From contig NC_087064.1 in the NCBI RefSeq assembly GCF_963678635.1, forward strand, positions 67,506,025 to 67,570,024: 64,000 nucleotides of DNA. Direction: 5' to 3'. The number at the start of each line of letters is the position of its first letter. The first letter of the stretch is position 1. The stretch is from Symsagittifera roscoffensis. Lineage: Eukaryota > Xenacoelomorpha > Acoela > Convolutidae. The position numbers and the translations under genes are program-made. Shown here in pieces: positions 9,159 to 17,889 of this stretch. The notes under the pieces are model-generated. The model was not told the origin of the DNA and did no database searches. It saw only the letters and a program-made list of their open reading frames with translations.

Positions 9159-9180
9159 GTAACGAAAGTCGCAACAAAAT

Positions 9181-11184
9181 CTAAGCCCCCCCTTTCTTTT
9201 TCGCCATTACTACCCCGCAAGCCCACGGTGATTTCGAGGGTTCTATCATGTCGTATTCAAGCAACATTTCTATTTCCGCTCGGCACGCTTCCGATTTATG
9301 TGGCGTCATTCGCCTTGCGCCTTCCCTATGGGGAACGGCGCCCTCTTCTAGTTCGATTTCGTGTTCGACGAAATTACAGCAACCGATGTCCGCCTTATGT
9401 TTTGAAAATACATCAGCGTTCCGATTAAGGAGGTGCCGCAATTTTTCGAAATCTCCCTCACCTATTTTCCCTTTTAAATGTTCTATCCCTGGCAAAACCG
9501 GTTTGTCAGATTCTAATTCATATGACGAGGAGCGTTCCGGAAAATTCGAGCAGCTTGATAACCCGTCGTCCGTTTCGGATTTCATTGAAAACAATTTATG
9601 AATAGACTTTAATTCATTAATTCTCTTTAAAATTGTATCTTTATTGGCATGATAAGGACAGTCTTTCACACTATATTTCTTCAAGTTTTGTGTCTCCTCA
9701 TAGTCGGTCCTCATCGGCAAAGCGTAGCCAAGCTTCTTACCACGCCGGATTGAAACCGTGGTGTCCAGTGTGTTCATCAACACACTGACACACAGTCCGT
9801 TTCGCGTTACCGAGAAGCTCCGGCCTAAAATCACCGAACTCTGACTATTTGGATTCGGTACTAAGCAAACCTGTTTACTATCACTTAACGAATTTAAATT
9901 TCTCATTCTAAAAATTGCTACTACAGCTTGTCCTGGTTGTAATTTTACTTTTCTATCCAAAAAAACTGGTACCTTATTTTCGTCTGCTATTATCATATTA
10001 ATTGGTCTCTTAACATACTTTCGGTCCGGGTTTCTAATCCGTATTAGACTGTTGTTCAAGTCAATCATCACGTCAAAATTCCTGACAAAATCTCTGCCCA
10101 AGATGAATTGGTCGGCGTCGTCCAGATTCTCTACCACCAGGAAGCTCATCCAAAGATCTCGTCCTCCCATGTGAAGGACCGTTATCGGTGTTCTACCGGC
10201 TACGTAGATGGCTCCTCGATTTGCGGCTGCCAGTCGGAGATTCGTAGGAATCAGATCTTCCCGCGTGAAGCCCATTCTTTCCCAAGTTTTTATCGGCATC
10301 ACACTCACTACCGCTCCTGTGTCCAGAAGCCCTGTGACTCCGATTTTTGTTCCGTTGGTGTCGAGCAGGTGTGCTGTCACATCTGCTTCATATCCAATGT
10401 GTACTGCGTCTTGTTCCATCATGGCGTCATGGCCTATCCTGCGGACCTTGAGTTCCTCTTCTCCCAAATAGATCTGCCCCATTTGGTCATCATCTGTTGT
10501 TACATAAGTCCTGGTGTAGATACTGATTCCATCCACGTTCAGCATTATTTGATACGGCCCATAGACTTCCAGGTAGCGTCCATGAAGTTTCTTCATGCGA
10601 GGGCCACCCGTCGTTAGTAGTGCTCGCACAGCTCTCGACTCGGTGCGTGGCTCCACCTGTCTCAGATAATCTGCATATGTGTCCAAATGCATCAAAGTGA
10701 ACTCGGATGGTTCACTCAGATTTCTGATTACCTGATGTCCAGCCACTGAGATTATCGACTGTATCTTGCTTCCCTGCGGCACCATGCCGAACCTCTTACC
10801 GGAGATCACTTTAAGTTTCATGTCTAAACTGCTTGGTGTTTTCGTCTCTTCGAACTCCGTTGCTTCGAAGGTATTCAGTCGCTCCTGAAGCTTTTCATTT
10901 TCCAGTTCAAGTTTCACTTTTTGTTCGATCTCTTTCGTCACCAATTCCTGTTGTACTCTGTTTAAAGCATCCCTTGCGGCTGCCTTATAATCGATCTTGA
11001 AGTCCTCAGCCGCAGTTGCCGGTTGCGGCTCACGTGTCTCCCCTGTTACCGCTTGCATTTTCTTTGCCGCCAGCTCTTGAGGTTTATCCTTTCTGCGTGC
11101 CTCCGCTTCACTCAAAAGTCGAGCCTTGCTGGCTTTCACTCCTGACAAAGCTTCTTCATGTCTTGGATGCTTGATGTCTGCCAC
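9181..11184 (-). CDS. pro: Aspartic protease and N-terminal part of reverse transcriptase
   Basis: A 667-residue frame in the same phase as gag, beginning right after gag's UGA (first codon listed is GTG). The N-terminal 110 residues are Lys/Glu/Ala-rich and probably coiled coil. A retropepsin-like domain follows, with active-site GLLDTGAVVSVMP near residue 290 and the second conserved stretch FILGRDFVRNFDVMIDL near 365. The C-terminal end enters RT (MTPHKSEACRAEIEMLLEYD, then SPWACGVVMAKKKGG) and stops at TAG at 9,183-9,181. The RT fold continues in the next frame, so this frame alone cannot make a complete RT. Protease would cleave the Gag-Pol precursor. Confidence 0.88.
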   Translation of the reverse strand: MADIKHPRHEEALSGVKASKARLLSEAEARRKDKPQELAAKKMQAVTGETREPQPATAAEDFKIDYKAAARDALNRVQQELVTKEIEQKVKLELENEKLQERLNTFEATEFEETKTPSSLDMKLKVISGKRFGMVPQGSKIQSIISVAGHQVIRNLSEPSEFTLMHLDTYADYLRQVEPRTESRAVRALLTTGGPRMKKLHGRYLEVYGPYQIMLNVDGISIYTRTYVTTDDDQMGQIYLGEEELKVRRIGHDAMMEQDAVHIGYEADVTAHLLDTNGTKIGVTGLLDTGAVVSVMPIKTWERMGFTREDLIPTNLRLAAANRGAIYVAGRTPITVLHMGGRDLWMSFLVVENLDDADQFILGRDFVRNFDVMIDLNNSLIRIRNPDRKYVKRPINMIIADENKVPVFLDRKVKLQPGQAVVAIFRMRNLNSLSDSKQVCLVPNPNSQSSVILGRSFSVTRNGLCVSVLMNTLDTTVSIRRGKKLGYALPMRTDYEETQNLKKYSVKDCPYHANKDTILKRINELKSIHKLFSMKSETDDGLSSCSNFPERSSSYELESDKPVLPGIEHLKGKIGEGDFEKLRHLLNRNADVFSKHKADIGCCNFVEHEIELEEGAVPHREGARRMTPHKSEACRAEIEMLLEYDMIEPSKSPWACGVVMAKKKGGA
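9186..9192 (-). other. Run of seven G where RT changes frame by +1
   Basis: On the minus strand the protease/RT frame meets a GGGGGGG run and ends at TAG nine bases later, while RT motifs resume in the +1 phase. A homopolymer indel, whether a real mutation or a sequencing error, is the simplest reading. A programmed +1 shift is less likely because it would fall inside the RT fold rather than between genes. Confidence 0.75.
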
Positions 11185-11190
11185 TGCATC

Positions 11191-11193
11191 TCA
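11191..11193 (-). promoter_or_regulatory. Single in-frame UGA separating gag from pro-pol
   Basis: Gag ends at TGA (context CAATTC TGA GATGCA) and the protease frame follows in the same phase with no second stop. This is the layout of readthrough retroelements, in which a small fraction of Gag continues into Pol. One nonsense mutation is the alternative. No obvious pseudoknot was found by eye. Confidence 0.5.
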
Positions 11194-13800
11194 GAATTGC
11201 GGACAATCTGATTTAAAATGACCTTCCAAGTTACAAAAGAAACACCTCGGGCCGAATTTCGCAATTACTCCTCTCATGAAATCCTCATGGTCCAACTCTG
11301 ACGCATCTTCGTCCTCGAGGCTAAAGCCTATTGCTTTCATGCCTTGTTTGTAAGCTGGGCATGCTGACACATGATGGTCTGTTGAACTGCAATTAGCACA
11401 AGAACGTCTCTTGTCCGTATCATCCCTCGGTTTGTACCAATTGTTCCCTTGGTTTGCTGGTCCGTTGTTAAAATTTCCATAAGTGTTCTTGTAATATCCA
11501 GATCTCGAAGGAGGTTTCAACAAAAGATACTCTTTTGATTTGAGCCTCAACTCCTCCGGTGTTGGCGCATTAGTTGATAGTGGTGTGTAATGCGTTGCTA
11601 GCATCGTGCGAAGTTCATCATTTTTCACACCATCGATGAACTTCGAGGCTACGGCCAGGTTCATCCTTCGGTTTGACTCATCCGGTTGGCTGCGTCTTCT
11701 CAGCATTTCCAAATCATCGAGAAACTTGTCTATGGTTTCATCTTCTCGTTGCCTCCGTTTCTCGAAGCGCATCATCGCCTGGTGCCCCTGCACCCCTGAT
11801 CCGAAACGGTTTAACAAGATTTCGAAGATTTTCTCAGCAGTGTCACGTTGATACTGTTTCTTGGCCATGACACAGTTCAGGGCTGTCACTTCTAAGTTGC
11901 TGGTGAGCGCGCTGCATTCCTGTCTCTCCGACAAGTCCTCTTCCTCGAAATGCAGCTTCATTACCTCTATCCAGGTATCAATACAGCCATCAGATTCATC
12001 TTTGTAGCATCTTGGCTTCTTAAAGACTCTTCTGGACTTCTCACTGCGTTCATTGGTTCTAGATAACTGCGTCAGGAATGTCTCCAAAGACCTGTTCAGG
12101 GGTTCAAATGCTGTGGCCATTGCCGTAGCATCCCTTGAGTGTCCCGCTTGAGTGTCCTCACACCTCGTCGAAGGCTCTGTGTGCGGTGCATCCCTGCAAT
12201 CCGAATCACCGTGAGCGCTTCCCGCTTGGCCCTCATGACTCCTCCTTGGGCTTGCATGCCCCCTGTTGCCGGAATCACTTCTCCCAGTCGCATGTGTGCC
12301 TTGCGTTGGTCGTTCGTTAGAGGTTTGTCTGTTCCCCGTTGAACTTGCTCTACTGTTCGGGCCCCATGCTGCATTACCCCTTGTGGCATAGCCTGATGAA
12401 CTGCCCCTGCCTCTAGTGGATCCATACGTCTTTCTCCTTTGATGTTCATTGAAGTTCACCCTCGGTTCCCTACTGGGACCTCCCGAGTTCGGCTCTCCCT
12501 CTTTTGGTCCACTCTTGCTGCTTAGTAGCCCGTCCAACCTATCCATGATAGCCTGAGTTCGCCTCTCCATCATCGCATCTATCTTTGTGTCAAGAGTCCC
12601 AAGAGACTGCTCTTGCTGAATTCTTAACTTCTCCATGTCGGCTCTTAAGCGTAACTCCCTCTGTTCCGCCTCTCTTGTCATTCGCGACAAGTTCCTCGTC
12701 ATATGTTCGTCCGTTCTTTCTTTCAAGCGTTTTTCGCTCCTGCCAACTTCTTGTCTGTTGCGGTTTATTTCTTCCCGCAGACTTTCTCTTTCAATGTGAA
12801 CTGCTCTTTCTAGTTCACTCATCCTTATCGACATCTGCTCATTTTGTTCTCCTAAACTGTCCACTATGTTGTTTAAGGCTTCCTCTAGTGCTGCCCCGTT
12901 TTCCACGAGTGGCGTCACTAAAGGTGGTGTGACCCTGTCGGTCCCAGGTAACTTCGTGCTTGTCGAGATCCGGGCCTTGACTCTCTGCTTCAACGTCTTT
13001 TCATTATTTATTTCAGGATCCATTAACGCGTTGCCGAGCCCTCTGGTTCTACTCTCTCCAGGTTGTGGCTCCGAACTTGTCCTAATCGCGAAGTCCTTTG
13101 ACTGGCCCGGTGTGTTTGCCTCTTTGCTTATCGTTGTCACTACACCAAATTTGTCCATGGTTCCAGTCTCTCTTCCGACGTGTGCCTCACTCTCCTGGAT
13201 CGAACTATTGAGGCTGACTTGAGATCCAAAGTCCCCTTGCTCCTCTTCATCCTCTTCCTCCTGGGACTCACCATCGTTTCCTGCTCCTCCTCCCATGCTG
13301 AATGGAAAGATGTTTCCGAAGGTGTTCTTCATTCTTTCTGAGAACGATGATGACGTTGTTTGTTTCCCAGTTCCGCTTGCCATCATAGTGTTGTCTGTCG
13401 GAGATCTTCTAGTTGCCGCTACTTCAGTTGAGATGTCGGACAGTTCCGACATCTCTTCCCGATCCAATGTCCCGGTGGAAGTGGCAAAATCATGGCCTTG
13501 TTCTACCGGGGTAGATTCACTCGCCAGCCTTCTGCCTCTTCCTCCCAGTCCATTTACTTCCTGGTTGTCATTCATGGTATGGTCCGTATTGACCTCCACT
13601 TCTAACAGTTCTCTTCGCTCTTCTGAGGTCTTCTGACTTCTCGTTTCAACCATTCTGCCTGAAACCGTCCCCCTTTTGTCAGACCGGGATCGCTTGATCC
13701 AATCCACAAAAGGATCGGTCATCGTTTTTCTTTGTTTTTCAGGTATGAATTTCCTAGAGCTATTACCTCGTTTTGGTATCCTTGACTTGTCTAGACTCAT
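11191..13800 (-). CDS. gag: Gag protein with long coiled coil and two CCHC knuckles
   Basis: An 869-residue protein from a real ATG at 13,800. Residues 1-250 are polar and low in complexity with acidic Glu/Asp runs. About 290-420 form a long coiled coil rich in Glu, Arg and Leu (MSELERAVHIERESLREEI), unusual for Gag. A Ser/Arg/Gly-rich linker follows, then a Ty3-type capsid region (about 590-760; includes WIEVMKLHFEEEDLSERQEC and MRFEKRRQREDETIDKFLDD). Two CX2CX4HX4C knuckles end the protein: CANCSSTDHHVSAC and CFFCNLEGHFKSDC. It would form the particle and bind element RNA. The length is well above typical Ty3 Gag because of the N-terminal coiled-coil extension. It ends at the UGA described separately. 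Confidence 0.9.
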   Translation of the reverse strand: MSLDKSRIPKRGNSSRKFIPEKQRKTMTDPFVDWIKRSRSDKRGTVSGRMVETRSQKTSEERRELLEVEVNTDHTMNDNQEVNGLGGRGRRLASESTPVEQGHDFATSTGTLDREEMSELSDISTEVAATRRSPTDNTMMASGTGKQTTSSSFSERMKNTFGNIFPFSMGGGAGNDGESQEEEDEEEQGDFGSQVSLNSSIQESEAHVGRETGTMDKFGVVTTISKEANTPGQSKDFAIRTSSEPQPGESRTRGLGNALMDPEINNEKTLKQRVKARISTSTKLPGTDRVTPPLVTPLVENGAALEEALNNIVDSLGEQNEQMSIRMSELERAVHIERESLREEINRNRQEVGRSEKRLKERTDEHMTRNLSRMTREAEQRELRLRADMEKLRIQQEQSLGTLDTKIDAMMERRTQAIMDRLDGLLSSKSGPKEGEPNSGGPSREPRVNFNEHQRRKTYGSTRGRGSSSGYATRGNAAWGPNSRASSTGNRQTSNERPTQGTHATGRSDSGNRGHASPRRSHEGQAGSAHGDSDCRDAPHTEPSTRCEDTQAGHSRDATAMATAFEPLNRSLETFLTQLSRTNERSEKSRRVFKKPRCYKDESDGCIDTWIEVMKLHFEEEDLSERQECSALTSNLEVTALNCVMAKKQYQRDTAEKIFEILLNRFGSGVQGHQAMMRFEKRRQREDETIDKFLDDLEMLRRRSQPDESNRRMNLAVASKFIDGVKNDELRTMLATHYTPLSTNAPTPEELRLKSKEYLLLKPPSRSGYYKNTYGNFNNGPANQGNNWYKPRDDTDKRRSCANCSSTDHHVSACPAYKQGMKAIGFSLEDEDASELDHEDFMRGVIAKFGPRCFFCNLEGHFKSDCPQF

Positions 13801-14588
13801 CCTCTGGTTGTCACTTATTAATGCCTATACTTAACCTGACTGCTAGATACCTTATAGTTTTATTAACAATAATAATGACACAACACAATAATTTTCACAA
13901 GATTCTATTAAATAGTGACCACGAATCCCTGTATGTTATCAGAGTACAGTTTGTATAAAATTTTATTCACACTAACCGAATATCGGTGGTAAGATTTGAA
14001 AAATAGCGCAATATGATGTTATCAGTCAATTTAAAAGATAGTGTACTCACTACCCAATCAAGCACAGTTTATGTTGATTAAGAATAAAAAAAAACAAAAT
14101 ATATATATTTAATGTCAAACTATGAATACCTCTATGAAAAAAAAACGTATGTGTAATGTACTCTTAGTCGGTCGCAGTACAATAGTCGAACCTGTCTTTT
14201 AAAGAAAAAGCTTTCCCTGCTCGGTGCTGCACCAAACAGACAAAACTTTGAAGGCAGTAATTTTCTCAAGTGGGCGTCTATTGCACCCACCGAGTACTGT
14301 GTTACCTATCTGCCTTCGGACTGCCCGAGCTAGACCTACTAAAATCCTCAGGGCAGTCACTTTTCCCAAAAACGTATTATGTTTCAATCCACACCAATGA
14401 ATCACGCTCTTTTTAATTTAGACTTAGTGTCGCGAATATCCGAGTTCGGACCTGTTTTGTATTAGTCTGGTTCTTATTGAAAGGCAAGTTACCAGTGCAG
14501 TCACTGATACCTAACCTGTGTGCTAATAACCTAATACCTCTCACTTTTTAGTCTTTCTTTCGTCTACCTAAGTCCTTAATAAAATAAT
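13801..14588. other. AT-rich leader side of element A, no gene
   Basis: Upstream of gag on the minus strand. It should include the element A leader and perhaps LTR sequence, but I could not find a TG...CA boundary or a primer-binding site. Around 14,251-14,316 an AAGGCAG...CTGCCTT hairpin encloses a shorter GTGGGCG/GCACCCAC pairing. The 15-base GCGAATATCCGAGTT at 14,434-14,448 recurs exactly inverted at 15,949-15,963. Confidence 0.4.
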
Positions 14589-15434
14589 ACCCCTCCGGAT
14601 TGGCACAAGTAGGACCCTTCCGGACTGGCAGAATCTAGACCCCTCCGGATTGGGACCCCTCTGAGTTGGTTAATATAAGACCCCTCCGGATTCGGACCTC
14701 TCCTAACTTGAAAAATCTTTGACCCCTCCGGATTGGGAGCCCTCCGGTTTTGTAAAAGTAGCTTTTCGGAGATTTCCTACTTTCAACCTATACCCCTCCG
14801 GATACGTTCTCCGATGCAATTTTGCTCTTTCAATTAACTAGGAAGGGTATGTGCTACTTTCCTAGACCCTTCCGGATTGAAGTTAAGCCTCTTATTTCAC
14901 AATTCACACTAACGGTGAAGGGTCTTATCGCCGGCCTAACTTCGGCTCTCTTAAGCTTTTGCTGTGCCTCTAGCCTTCCCTTTTCGTCTAGAACAGCCTA
15001 AAGTTACTTTATTCAACCGCTATCACCTTTTAGTAGGGGTATAAGGGCTTTTCTAAAAGAAATTTATAAAACGTGAAGGGTGTACCCTTCCAAATTGAGG
15101 AATTTGCTAAAAACAATCTCAAAAAATTTTCACGCTTACTTTTCCGAAAAACTTTTGTCCCTATCAGTAAGCTCAGCTAATTTCTGATCTATTGGTACCA
15201 AGATCAACTCGATATGCTCAGTAGTTCTAAAGTTATTAACCAAAACGTCTTTTTTCCAAACTCAAAAATGTTTCTCTCTTATAGGTTCCGCCTAACTTTT
15301 TCCGCAAATCAGGTCCTTTCGACTTAAAAATTATTGATCCGAGCTCAGAAGGCCTATACTCTTCTAGTTCAATGCAAAAGACCCGATCTAAAACGCTTTT
15401 GCTGAAAAATTTTGCGAAAAACTATGCTACCTGT

Positions 15435-15580
15435 ACCCCTCCGGATTGATGAATCCACCAAATCAAACACGTTAAGTTCGATTTCTCTGCAACCCGGAAG
15501 GCTTTCGGGTAGCGGGTTTTAAAACTTGTAGATTCACTAGTGGACGTTGTCCGAACAACTATTTTTACTGTTGTAACTCA
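15435..15580. repeat. Direct repeat unit, copy 1
   Basis: It begins ACCCCTCCGGATTGATGAAT, passes through AAATCAAACACGTTAA and an inverted CCCGGAAGGCTTT, then TTGTCCGAACAACTATT. It matches the 17,211 unit with clear divergence and is itself bounded by inverted CCGGATT/CCGGAAG motifs. Confidence 0.6.
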
Positions 15581-15943
15581 AAAATTTCAAAAAATTTTCT
15601 AAATTTATAGTGTTTCGTTTTCTCAAAAATCACGAAAATTCGGTTTTTGGTTCCAAAATAGTTCCAACCACTTCCGAACTAAACTTAACCGGTTCTATCT
15701 ATTGTGGTAGTGCAGTTACGATGTAACACACTAACTTAGCGCTTTTTTCCGTTTGAAAAAATACCGATATCTCAAAAATCGCGACTTGTGGGGGGATCAA
15801 AATATCGCTATTTTGACCCTAAAAACCGGTCTGTTTTCGTTGTTTTTCACTGAAAAACGATATAAGACTATTAATATAGGCTATATAAGTAATAATATTA
15901 GTAATACTATACCCCTCCGGGTTTCCTTAATATCCGAATTAAG

Positions 15944-16357
15944 GTGCTTAACTCGGATATTCGCAGTTCGGTGAAGGGTCACTACAGTGCAGCACTGTCG
16001 AGCCCCCCACCGATTACTATCTTAATTTTTGTACCAAAAGGGATACAAAACTTGTTAACGATACCCAACAGTCGATTGTTGTCGTCGTTGAGCCTCTTCT
16101 TGTTGCTCCTTGTACTGCTTGCCGGATCAGTCTTCTCCCAAGACACTTCCGAATTGAGCGCAAATCAGCTGACCCTTCCGGATTGTGCGCAATTTATCAT
16201 TAACGTGCTTAAATGCTCAAATAACCCTACAGTACAAGCCTCAAAAACGGCTACAAAACTGATCGTAACGATCCTGACTGATATAAATGCCTGTAACACC
16301 AATATATCTATCAACAACAAACGGGGGGGTTGGATCACATCTTGTCTGGGGGGATGA
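15944..16357 (+). CDS. Doubtful ORF with signal-peptide-like segment
   Basis: A 137-codon frame with no ATG (it begins at GTG). Its middle reads LLSSLSLFLLLLVLLAGSVF followed by SQDTS, which looks like a secretion signal with a cleavage site, and then a Thr/Asn/Ser-rich tail with three cysteines. It lies inside the motif block, and one CCGGATTG motif is within it. It could be an exon of an unrecognised secreted protein or a chance frame. No splice sites convinced me. Confidence 0.2.
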   Translation: MLNSDIRSSVKGHYSAALSSPPPITILIFVPKGIQNLLTIPNSRLLSSLSLFLLLLVLLAGSVFSQDTSELSANQLTLPDCAQFIINVLKCSNNPTVQASKTATKLIVTILTDINACNTNISINNKRGGWITSCLGG

Positions 16358-17210
16358 TTTCTACTGATTTTCTACTTTTTTACTGTTTTTGGTTTTTTCG
16401 GCAATTTTTTTGTGTTTTTTGTTTTTCTTGGGTACTATACTACTTTTTGTTTGGTTTTACTTATATCTTTAAGTGTTTTTGGTCACAAACCACTCAGGGG
16501 ATGAGGGGTTCGCGATTCCCCCCACCCTTCCTGGTTCGTGAATTTTCGGTCTTAACCAGGTTAAAAAACTATTCACGGTAATCCGGATGGCTTCCGCGTT
16601 CCGAACTACCCTTCCGCCCCGGCGGCTTAGGCCTATTAAGGGCGTTAATCTGAGCATCCGCTCGGCGCGGAGTGCTCGTTAACGGTTCTGCCGGTCATGA
16701 TGCTAAAAAGAATAACACCCAGGAGCGCCATAAAAACATGTATGTAACATTCGCCCGGAAGATACATATCGACGGATAACAAAACTAAGTCATAAGACGA
16801 CTGGCTAACGTCTAAACAGAGCTTTGCATGCTTTTCACCGTCTCTACCAAGCCAGTACTTTTCGGTGGTCTTTCTAACATCGGGTCGACAAAAACGTTAC
16901 TGCTCTCCGGCTTCGACCAGAACGCTCAAATTAACTTAATTACATGCAACTAGTGAGCTCATGGCTGGGTCTCAGTATCCCCAGACCACGAGGTCACTCC
17001 TAAAAACAGGGTTACTACTTATTATATTACGATTGTTTTTGTTCAGTAGATAAAAATCATCATCTCCATCGAAGATGGATCAACCCCCCCCCCCCCCAAC
17101 TCCTAGCACCTCATCCTTGTCAAAACTAATCCAAATATCAATTAAATTCAAGTCAGGACATGAAAAGATGCTAAAAGTTTACGTGGCAGGATAAAAGTTT
17201 CAGTTCCTTT

Positions 17211-17355
17211 ACCCTTCCGGATTGACGAATCCGCTAAATCAAGCTCGTTAATCTTGATTTCCTCCTATTCCGGAAGGCTGTCTCTTACCCTTCACCGTTG
17301 TTCGCAACGGCCTTGCAACTATTGTAGCAGCACAATAGTTGCAACTCGGAACGTC
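17211..17355. repeat. Direct repeat unit, copy 2, with hairpin
   Basis: It begins ACCCTTCCGGATTGACGAAT and continues AAATCAAGCTCGTTAA, with the inverted motif TTCCGGAAGGC at 17,271. It contains a perfect 11-bp hairpin GCAACTATTGT/ACAATAGTTGC (17,315-17,325 and 17,332-17,342) around a six-base loop. Confidence 0.6.
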
Positions 17356-17637
17356 CTCGGCTATTCTGTAGTTCGTTGTCGTTTTTAATCTCGATTTTCG
17401 TCCTGTTCGCTATCGCAGATAAAGTTGTTCTTGTTTTTTTCGTTTTTTAGCCAAAATGGCCGTTTCTGACGTTTCTCAGAAATATGACGTCATAATTCGA
17501 ATTTTTGAAATTTAAAAATACTAGAATATTCCAGCCTTCACCGTCTGGCCAATCGTTCCAATAACGTTCTTAGTTCTTAATAACCACCAATCCGGAAGGC
17601 TTACTGCTAAAAATTCGACTTCTGCACAAATTGCATT

Positions 17638-17886
17638 TTGGCCATTCTGGTCGAATGCCACAAAAGAGCAAACTCCATATTTACTAATGAAGTTTTTGCA
17701 ATAATATATAGTTATATCTCAATATTAGAAAACGAAATCCCAATCCCAAATGTCTCACCGACAGAGACATCTAAACATATAAGGGTACGACATGAAATCA
17801 CACTATTTTCAACTTTCCTACATATAATTAAAGAAAATTTCACTAAAGATGAAGTTTCACAACATACAAAACATGACTTACAATAA
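17638..17886 (+). CDS. Pre-gag frame of element B, first part
   Basis: The frame is open from 17,611 after a TAA and holds no in-frame ATG, so its start is lost, spliced in, or further upstream. It includes a helix-like stretch FAIIYSYISILENEIPIP and ends at TAA (17,884-17,886) in the same phase as the next frame. Base composition switches to the A-rich style of element B at about this point. Probably the N-terminal part of Gag; no domain is recognised. Confidence 0.45.
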   Translation: MAILVECHKRANSIFTNEVFAIIYSYISILENEIPIPNVSPTETSKHIRVRHEITLFSTFLHIIKENFTKDEVSQHTKHDLQ

Positions 17887-17889
17887 CTT

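Larger units (their letters stand above)
1..13800 (-). mobile_element. Element A: Ty3/Gypsy-like retroelement with extra 3' ORFs
   Basis: The minus strand carries, in order, gag with two CCHC knuckles, aspartic protease, reverse transcriptase, RNase H, integrase with HHCC and D,D35E, then macro-domain, coiled-coil and SGNH-domain frames. RT-RNase H-integrase order is diagnostic of Ty3/Gypsy. The whole block is visibly GC-richer than its AT-rich surroundings, as expected for an insertion. The left LTR would lie beyond base 1 and the right one above 13,800; I could not identify either, nor a primer-binding site, so the limits given are coding limits. The element is largely intact: breaks are one +1 change inside RT and two single in-frame stops. 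Confidence 0.9.
14589..17602. repeat. Structured block of dispersed CCCCTCCGGATTG motifs
   Basis: ACCCCTCCGGATTGG-like units occur near 14,589, 14,614, 14,639, 14,680, 14,722, 14,792, 14,866, 15,435, 15,911, 16,172 and 17,211, and in inverted form (TTCCGGAAGG, CCAATCCGGAAGG) at about 17,272 and 17,588. A second motif, GGTGAAGGGT or its complement ACCCTTCACC, recurs near 14,913, 15,075, 15,969, 17,287 and 17,540. Together they give ACCCTTC/GAAGGGT stems. The block begins and ends with inverted copies of the motif, which suggests a non-autonomous foldback element or a satellite-like structure. No coding function is apparent. Confidence 0.6.
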
